Of a stretch of DNA of 64,000 nt, positions 56,399 to 64,000 are shown piece by piece. Source of the stretch: Morchella semilibera (Eukaryota > Ascomycota > Pezizomycetes > Pezizales > Morchellaceae); the NCBI GenBank assembly GCA_009192285.1, contig WBVU01000003.1, positions 3,937,973-4,001,972 of the forward strand. The letters are read 5' to 3'. Positions within the stretch are counted from its first letter, which is position 1. Each line of letters begins with the position of its first letter. Made by a program: the position numbers and the translations under genes. Below the pieces are notes generated by a model. The model did no database searches, had not been told where the DNA came from, and saw only the letters and a program-made list of their open reading frames with translations.

Positions 56399-58225
56399 AT
56401 GAACGCTCCTCCTTATCAGGGAGATGACCTCCCCCAAAACGACACCAAATCCGTTGATGCGAGTCGGGATAAATTGACCATAGACACAGATGCTGCAAGA
56501 TTGGCAGAGATGGGCTATACTCAAGAGATGGAGCGAGGCTTCAGTAAATGGACACTGCTCGGAGGTGAATTCCCAGCTCCCCTTTCCCTAAACTGCTCTA
56601 ATGATCGTTGTGACAGTGAGCTTTGCACTTACAAACTCATGGTTTGGGATTTCTGCTTCCCTGGTTACTGGAATCTCATCCGGTGGCCCTATCGTTACAG
56701 TTTATGGTATTATTATCATCGCAATTATCAATGGCTGTGTTGCAATTTCGCTATCGGAGTTGGTCAGCGCTATGCCAAATTCTGGAGGCCAATACTTCTG
56801 GGCCAGCGAACTGGCTCCTAAGAAGTACGCAAAATTTCTTGCCTACACAACTGGAGCTATTGGATATGCTGGAAGTCTGTTTACATGCGCAAGTGTTGCA
56901 TTAGCAATTGGAAGTGCCTTAATGGGAATGATTCAGTTGAACCACCCAAGCCTGTGTGTAACCCCCAGGAATCTACCTTTAAAACGTTATTGTATACCTA
57001 ATACAAATTTATAGAGTGATCGAAAGATGGATGGTTTTCATCGCCTACCAAATTTTCAATCTCTTCGCTTGGCTTTTTAACTGCTGGGGGAAGACACTTC
57101 CTACAGTTGGCAGCTTCTTCCTTTACGTTTCACTTGTGTCCATGATTACCATCACAATCACAGTGCTTGCAACATCCTCCCCGAAACAAAATGCCAGATT
57201 CGTATTTGCGAACTTTGTCAACAATACTGGATGGGAATCAAATGCGATCGCATTCATTGTAGGATTGATTAATCCAAACTGGTCTTTTGCATGTCTGGAT
57301 TCGGCGACTCACTTGGCTGAAGAAGTCCCCAGGCCTGAGCGTAATATTCCCTTTGCTATTATGGGCACAGTTGCAATCGGTTTCTCCACTGCCTTCATTT
57401 ACTCCATCTCCATGTTCTTTTCTATGAATAACCTAGATGAGCTTGTTTTTTTCGAGCACTCTTGTCCCAATTCTAGAGCTATACTATCAGGCCACAGGGT
57501 CAAAAGCCGGGGCGACATTTTTGGAGTTTATGGTCTGCTTCACTGGGTTGGGGTGTCAGATTGCTTGCCATACCTGGCAGGCTAGGTTATGCTGGTCGTT
57601 TGCTCGTGATAGAGGCCTGCCAGGCTCGCGTTTCTGGTCTCAGGTGCACCCAAAAATGGGTATCCCATTCTATGCGCACAGTATGAGCTGCTTCGTCGTA
57701 GCCTTACTAGGTCTTCTATATATTGGATCGACCACTGCATTCAACAGGTAACATAAGGCTCAAAACTTCTAGCGATACACATCACTAACAATAGATTGCC
57801 CAAACAGTATGGTTACCGCTTGTATCGTCCTTTTGTACATTTCTTATGCCATTCCCATTGTCCTTCTTCTCATGAAGGGCCGTAACAACATTAAACGCGG
57901 TCCCTTTTGGCTCGGCAGATTTGGTCTCACAGCCAATATCGTCACTCTTGTATGGACACTATTCACACTTGTTATGTACTCGTTTCCGTATGGAAAGCCT
58001 GTTACAGCTGGGTGTAAGTTACCTGTAACCCTATGACTATTTCTTTACTGAGGATATTAACACTATCTTACAGCCATGAACTATGTCTCCGCTGTTTATG
58101 CAGTTGTTTTCGTCTTAGTAATTGGATATTGGTTCCTTCGAGGCCACCGCACATTCCGGTCAAAGGACGAGCGGGTTGTAGATGCTGGGCATCTCACACA
58201 TAACATCCCACAGGCCAGTAACTAA
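56399..58225 (+). CDS. APC-family permease (amino acid / choline type)
   Basis: Plasma-membrane importer of the fungal amino-acid/choline (HNM1-like, GABA permease-like) group, about 530 residues with about 12 membrane spans. Exons 56399-56564, 56617-56953, 57015-57747, 57808-58013 and 58074-58225. Landmarks: LGVSFALTNSWFGISASLV, GIIIIAIINGCVAISLSELV, AMPNSGGQYFWASELAP, INPNWSFACLDSATHLAEEV, PRPERNIPFAIMG, GLGCQIACHTWQARLCWSFA and ARDRGLPGS. In exon 3 the run of seven T (57446-57452) puts the following SSTLVPILELYYQATG one base out of frame; six T would keep the conserved reading. Likely a consensus error, otherwise a recent lesion. Substrate choice within the group cannot be told. Confidence 0.88.
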
Positions 58226-61200
58226 TTCCCGGCTTCTTCTTTCTTTCCTGGCAGCTTAATATTTCTTTCAACAAATATATGTCTGGGCTTTGGGGTTAGG
58301 TGTGTTTTTATCCAGTTTAATGGGTTTTACTGTTTATGAGTATGCCCTTGGGTATGGTGTTACCTAAGGTAAAAGTTAGTAATTACTAGATGAGTTTCGG
58401 TTAAGGGCAGCCTGAAAAAGAAAGAAAGAAAACGTAACAAATTTTAGTATTCGGTTAGGCGTGGCATTAAATACATGTACTATAGTACTCCCGGTTCCGT
58501 CGCATTTCACCCCCAAGCAATACAAATTAAAGCAATACACGTATTTGAGTTTGTTCGGTAGAACATGGTAATTTATGAAGTAGACAACATGGAGGAATGC
58601 TGAACAGGCAAGAGTAGCTGGTGAGATACATAAATATTTCCTGAAGTACTTTACATATATATATGATTATTAATAAGAGTCCGCTTACCATGGCAATGTG
58701 CCTCAGCGCGCGCCGTGGTGTTTGCGGGAATCAACTTTAATAAATTAAGTCCCACCAGCTTCGACTTTGAACCGCTCACCATCCTGCCCCACCCCTTTGA
58801 TTTCTTTACAGGCTGCGTATATACCAAGTTCAATAGGTCCCATATACATATATAAGTAATTGATGCGGGAATAGTCAGAGCGAAGGATGACCGGCCGGGC
58901 GCGCCACGAATACATGACAGCCATTGACAGGCCATTGGAATCGTGGGCCATTAATATTTTCCACGCTAAATTGTAGAGCTTGGATCAATATAGGCCGTTC
59001 GTGAAGCCATGACCTGAAATAAGCTTAAGAGCCTAGGCGGGATCCAGCCCTCAAGACCTCGGGTCACTAACACGACTTGATAATGTGGGACCTAGATATA
59101 TTGGCCGGTCATTAAAAGGCAATTTAGGGCGCATGAAGCTATAGAAGTAACCATAGAGAGAATTGAAACCCGGTCACCTCAACAGGGTGAGGATTAGTAT
59201 GACTGTTATCACGAGGCTAGGTTGATTAGGGCTATCCCAAGAAGCTGGATATACTACCGATATATGCGCTAGCTGGCCATGGTGGGGCACATCTCGTCGA
59301 TTTAGATGAGCCTCTGCATGCAACCTCCCTATCATCTAAAGGATTGATGATAAAAGCACAGACCCTTTGGTAAAAAGGATATTATGCTAATATATATATA
59401 TGAACATTGCCCACCGGCAGGAAATTTCACCACTACCAGCGGCAGGTATTTCACTGGTGGGAAACTTTCATAAGTATATATTGGCAGGGCAAAGACTGAA
59501 ATTCAGTGTTTATACCACCGGTGGTAAATAATATACTACCACGTTGATAAAATTACTTTTGACATTTACCCAGCCCATAAAATGATGAATGAACATAAAA
59601 CTGCTAAACCATTATCTGCCACGCATACGCACTACAAAAATTGTATGGCTTCTTATGCCTATAGCGTATAGCCTGTACATTTAACCCCTATAGATTAGAG
59701 AGCTACGTGTAGCCCCTATTGTTGAATCTTTGCTACATGTGTGTGGTGCCGACCGACTGTGTTGCTCGGTGCATATCGCATTAAGATCACAGGACATCAC
59801 TCGCCCGCGCCAACAGCGGTAACGCCAAGTTACGCTTATGCTAAGTAAATGCGGAGCCAAGACAAAGGCTCGACATGGCCATATATAGGCTTTAGTATCA
59901 AGGGAGATGTACCTTTATGATAACCTCTATTCTAGGAATTACCCTCTTTCCCTCTTCTAACACCATGCATCAACTTCTCATTGCTGTCCTATACGCGTAT
60001 CTACACTATAAAACTCTGACCAGGCGCGACACAAATGACCAGATAATTCTTAGTAGGGATTCCTATATATCAACTATAACTAGCATTATAATAGAGAGTG
60101 AGCAGCGCACATCGTGATTTTCGATGCCACACCCCTTCACCGCTGATATTAATGCGCGCGCATATACGTATATAGGCGTAGAGATCTAGCTGGCTAGATG
60201 ATAATAATGATGGGCACGAGTCAACATATCTCGAAACATTTCCCCGAAACTCGAAACTTGGGACAAAACAAGACGGAACCCGGGGCGCAACAAGACAAGA
60301 GACAAGACTACATGCATTCACAGATATCTCGAGGCTAGTCTCGACTTGTTTTCCCCACACAATCCGATATTGCATTTAACTCCGTTATATAGCGTTCTAT
60401 TCTCCTGTCTCAAAAACCAACGGCTAAAAAGATGACCAAAGACGAGCATGTTTCTATTCAGAGTCTGAAAATAGAATTCGCTTACTGATGAGGGAAGCAA
60501 AAAGAATTCATAAGAGCTAGGGGTATGTCAGTGATTAAAGAAGGTATGATTGAAACGCATTAAGCCGTGAATCGACGATCAAAATGTTTACCAACAATCA
60601 AGTGTATCCGGTTTTTAATCTTTGAGTGAAGTATAATGGCCCAAAGTTGAAGATTGAATCATGCCAGGATTCGTCGGGCTTGATGTGTGTCTCAGTCCTA
60701 TACGCGTCTGACCTGGGTTCAATGTATGCCTTTTAAACCTTCCTGCCCTAGATTACCATAGCCATGGTCAATCAGGTTTTGGCTCAAAGTGTAGGTGCAT
60801 ATATATATGTATATATATGCACGTTTGTTTCCTTGCAATACATGTACTTATTTGGTGAACCTACGTATGTAACTCCCTAGATTCTCATCTATGAATAATA
60901 TATATACATATCCATGGACCATTACCAATCAACTAACCCGTTTGGATTGTATTATGTCGCAGTGTGACGTACATGTGCTACGTTAACTCGAAAGCGGAGA
61001 TCACAATACCAGTATCAGGCTCAGACCGCAGAGCCATTACTTGCGAAACATGTTACATGTAAACTAGCTAAAGCGATCTAGTTTTTATCGGCTGTAAATA
61101 CGAGATTGGTTGTAAATGCTTACATATACGTTTGAAATTAGGGAGATGTGTGGAGATCAAACGGGGTCTAGTCTTGATTAGTGAAGTACATGTAATCATA

Positions 61201-63398
61201 TCAAGCGCACTTATTCCCCATGCCGCAACAAACAATCACGAATTACTTTATATTCCATATAGGCACTTAACTACATATGTACATATGCAGATCACTCTAT
61301 TTTTTCAGAAAGCAGACGGGCAACCAGATATTATATATATCGAGATCGGCCATACAAATTATATAGGACTATAACCCTATCGTCGTCGAGCTGTGACAAC
61401 TACATGTGTAAGTACATAAGTACATACTCGCTGCGCACGCGCTCCACCCGGGATACTGTGTATACAATAACATTATGAACTCAGGGGATACTTGCACATG
61501 TATTCTCTAGGTTAACGTTTTAGGAAATCAGACATCCTAACTTCAAAACAGACTCCTGAAGGGTTAATGTCGACCTGTTGCGATTGTACTTTGAACACAA
61601 TTGCAATTTCACGGCCTAGCTATCATGCCCTTGCAACTGCGAACCCTTGTGGAGGCAAAGCAAGTAAAGAAGGCACACACATATACCTCATATGTAGATG
61701 CATATATGATTATAATCATCTAAGAGAGCAAGGCTATAAAAAAGAGGTGGGATGCCTTCATATTTGTGTGTTCCACTAGCATACCCATAGGCCTATGTTG
61801 CGGAGTAACCCCCGTATAATTTAAGCACCGATGCAGGCAGCTTGCCTCATGCATATCATCCCATCTTACTGTAACTACATCTTCATGTAGGTACATGTAG
61901 GCGGATATTAGAGGGCCGGAAATAAGAACCTGGAAATGCAAGCTGCAAAGCAGGGCCCAATTTGGTGTAGTTTTTTATTACATGTAGTCGCAAATCAGAG
62001 GCTGTTACCGTTGAAAGTCATTTCCAGATTCCTATTGCCTGCCCCGAGCAACTTGTTGTGACATGCCTACATACAAATAACACCAGATAACTTAGTCAGG
62101 GGCCGTAGTAGGCACGATACTTAAGAGGCTAGGTACTAATATCAATTATAGTATTGGGGTTCAATACCAAAAATAACTTTTCGGCATACCGACGCTACTT
62201 AATGCGCACGGATAAAGAAGCCGCATCAACGACATGCACAACCGGCTTCTTCCATTATTGTTACATCTCCCAACATTGGGGCCCAATTTCTATTTTCTTA
62301 TGGGAAACCCTGCTAAAATACATACATGTATCTATACACAATACCCAAGAGTACTCTACCCAGACCAGACCCATCAAGTATCCAGAGAGTACACTAACTA
62401 CATATTTTATATGTACCTTGTGCACTTTTCAAACAAGCAAATCGCTTCCCGGGTCCCACTGTCTGAGCTGTGCAGCATGCTCAACGCTGCATTGTGTAAC
62501 AGGGTGCTGTGTGGCTGCTTCCCCGTGGTGAAGTGAAGTATCGAATTGGGCCCGCAGGAGAATTAAAGACACTCCCCGATGTCTAGGTGTCTGAGCTGAG
62601 TGACAGTTTGACGACCAGAACAAAGGAGACCCCACTCTTTACAAGGGCTAAAAAAGCGAGCGGCCACACATCTGGTCATAGCTCAGCTCTCTCTCGCTGC
62701 GTTTCTCAAATTATTTGTCTTCGTCCAAACTCAGCTAGTGTCGCAATTGACTCTTCTCTCAAGCTTTCTCAACCTCCTACATTACAGTTCCTCTAACTTG
62801 AGTGATTTCACATCTCGCGCTACTCGGTTCTCCCTCTCCTTTAGCTTGGTTTCACTATCGTCATACACTTCCTTCTTCTTCTTCATCCCATCCCACTCGT
62901 TATCTTGCGCCCAACCGTCGTTGCTTTCTCATCATCTCCTGTTCAACCACCCCATTGCAACCACCCCTTTGATTACAAGCCTGACGACCGGAAGGCAGCA
63001 GCCTACTTCACCGATTACGACGACACCGGAACACCACGCGAACTATAAGAACCGACACTACTTTTAAAATATTCGGGTAGTGGCTTGTAGTCGGGTGACA
63101 AGATCAATACATATTCAGGCAGCAACCCAGCCTATTGCCACTACAAAGTTGTTAAAACAGTGGAACGAGCTGTTGGGCGCTACGTTAACTATCATCGTCA
63201 CGCGCGCTCCATAGGTTGAGTTCTTTCCAGAATCCAGCATATCAGAAACAATTATAAAATACAAATAAAGTAAGAAATACCTATAGGTCAGAGGGGGCAT
63301 ACAATATTCGAAACCAACCAAAGCAGTAATACTTCTTGGTAGGAGATAGGAAACAATACGCGAGACTTCAAAATTTTTTCCTAATAAACATTCTGCCC
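58226..63398. other. Long gene-poor region (5.2 kb)
   Basis: No coding gene is supportable. It has palindromic words near 59440-59545, an AT palindrome at 60795-60822 and scattered TACATGTA words. From about 62640 to 63060 the plus strand is strongly pyrimidine-rich (TTCTTCTTC, CTCTC), which would suit a long promoter/5' leader of the transcription factor downstream. Confidence 0.5.
60795..60822. repeat. AT-rich perfect palindrome
   Basis: GTGCATATATATATGT followed by its near-complement ending GCAC, 28 bp with little or no loop. Such tracts can extrude as cruciforms; no function is implied. Confidence 0.6.
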
Positions 63399-64000
63399 AT
63401 GGAAATCCCAGCTACCTCCTCAAAGGATATGGGGTCATCACCCGATAGCTTGGGTACAGCACCAACGAAGCCCAAGCAATCAAAAAGCCGAAATGGTAAG
63501 GGGAATGCTACTGTCTTCCTGTGTTCAAATCGAATATCGCCTACCAATAAATAGAGACTCGAGTCGATCCAACAGTACCAATTCTAATATTTTCTTAGGT
63601 TGCGTTACATGTAAGGCAAAGCGATTAAAGTGCGACGAGTCAAAACCTACCTGCCACCAATGTATGTTATTCGGCTCCTCAACCCGCTAGGGCCTCCGCG
63701 GCAAGTAATTGAACTAACACGAGAAAGGTCAGAAAAGAGGTGTTCCTTGTGGGGGCTACAAAAAGGACTTTAAGTGGAGACCATTTGAAGAGTCCGCCCT
63801 TGTCGGCAAAGCTCCAAAATCATCACGAAAAAGTATGCACATGTAGTCATTACTGGGGGACATTAGCTAATATGTACTTTATAGGTACTGCCAATGGGGT
63901 GGCAAAACCTAAGAGGAATCCACCTCCTCCACCTTTATCGGGCACGGCCTTTTTAGATCAGCCTTTTACAACAACCACAAATCCCCCCCAACGGTCCCCC
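63399..64000 (+). CDS. Zn2Cys6 transcription factor, 5' part, runs off the window
   Basis: Nuclear DNA-binding regulator of the fungal zinc-cluster family; only the N-terminus is here. Exons about 63399-63497, 63600-63663, 63727-63830 and from 63885 on. The spliced zinc cluster is C34-x2-C37-x6-C44-x6-C51-x2-C54-x6-C61 (reads CVTCKAKRLKCDESKPTC then HQCQKRGVPC). It is followed by GGYKKDFKWRPFEES, a run found in a known subgroup of fungal zinc-cluster proteins. A Pro-rich stretch (KRNPPPPPLSG) follows. The ATG at 63399 is the first in frame; codons above it lack an ATG. The intron between C54's first base and the rest uses GTATGT...AGAAAG. Its targets are unknown. Confidence 0.88.

Noticed and set aside
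62738-63067. 109-residue Ser/Pro-rich frame
   Set aside because: The DNA is a pyrimidine-rich leader-like stretch upstream of the zinc-cluster gene; composition alone produces the open frame.
1-64000. CRISPR array, retroelement or virus-like element
   Set aside because: No regular spaced direct repeats, reverse transcriptase, integrase, capsid-like or long terminal repeat signals were seen.

Overview
The window looks like nuclear DNA of a filamentous ascomycete. Its genes are split by many short GT-AG introns (about 50-75 nt, some with CTAAC/CTGAC-like branch sites). They encode fungal families: secreted PL3 pectate lyase, GH10 xylanase, fungal bestrophin-like channel, Zn2Cys6 regulator, APC permease and mitochondrial 2-methylcitrate dehydratase. 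Gene density is low, with wide AT-rich gaps full of small palindromic repeats, and the plant-wall enzymes suggest a saprotroph. A Pezizomycete such as a morel-like fungus would fit, but that is inference. No rRNA, CRISPR, retroelement or virus-like element was seen.

Layout. 0-1 kb: 3' end of an unrecognised gene. 1.9-4.7 kb (-): DDHD-domain phospholipase. 6.1-7.2 kb (-): secreted ferritin-like protein. 7.2-11.2 kb: gap with two MITE-like hairpins. 11.2-12.8 kb (-): bestrophin-like channel. 15.8 kb: tRNA-Gly-like sequence. 16.6-17.5 kb (-): pectate lyase PL3. 20.9-22.1 kb (+): AIF/AMID-type FAD oxidoreductase. 22.8-23.5 kb (-): secreted protein of unknown role. 25.8-26.8 kb (-): dienelactone-hydrolase family enzyme. 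27.4-29.7 kb (-): large orphan protein. 32.3-33.5 kb (-) and 34.3-36.0 kb (+): divergent SDR dehydrogenase and glutamine-synthetase-family ligase. 37.5-39.4 kb (+): degraded, 5'-truncated paralogue of the orphan. 40.3-41.2 kb (-): single-pass membrane protein. 42.7-44.5 kb (+): 2-methylcitrate dehydratase. 45.7-46.6 kb (-): pyroglutamyl peptidase I. 47.6-48.8 kb (-): GH10 xylanase. 53.6-55.1 kb (+): aldo-keto reductase. 56.4-58.2 kb (+): APC amino-acid/choline-type permease. 63.4 kb to the edge (+): start of a Zn2Cys6 transcription factor.

Functional themes. The pectate lyase and xylanase are secreted plant-wall enzymes. The SDR, ligase, permease, aldo-keto reductase, hydrolase and methylcitrate dehydratase fit small-molecule catabolism; only the SDR and ligase share a promoter region. 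The most unusual signals are (i) a very over-represented palindromic word, TACATGTA, in non-coding DNA; (ii) several families of 65-100 bp near-perfect hairpins bounded by GTAC, often sitting next to that word; (iii) an orphan protein family with one intact and one decayed copy; and (iv) three otherwise intact genes each broken by a single-base change in a homopolymer, which looks like consensus error.
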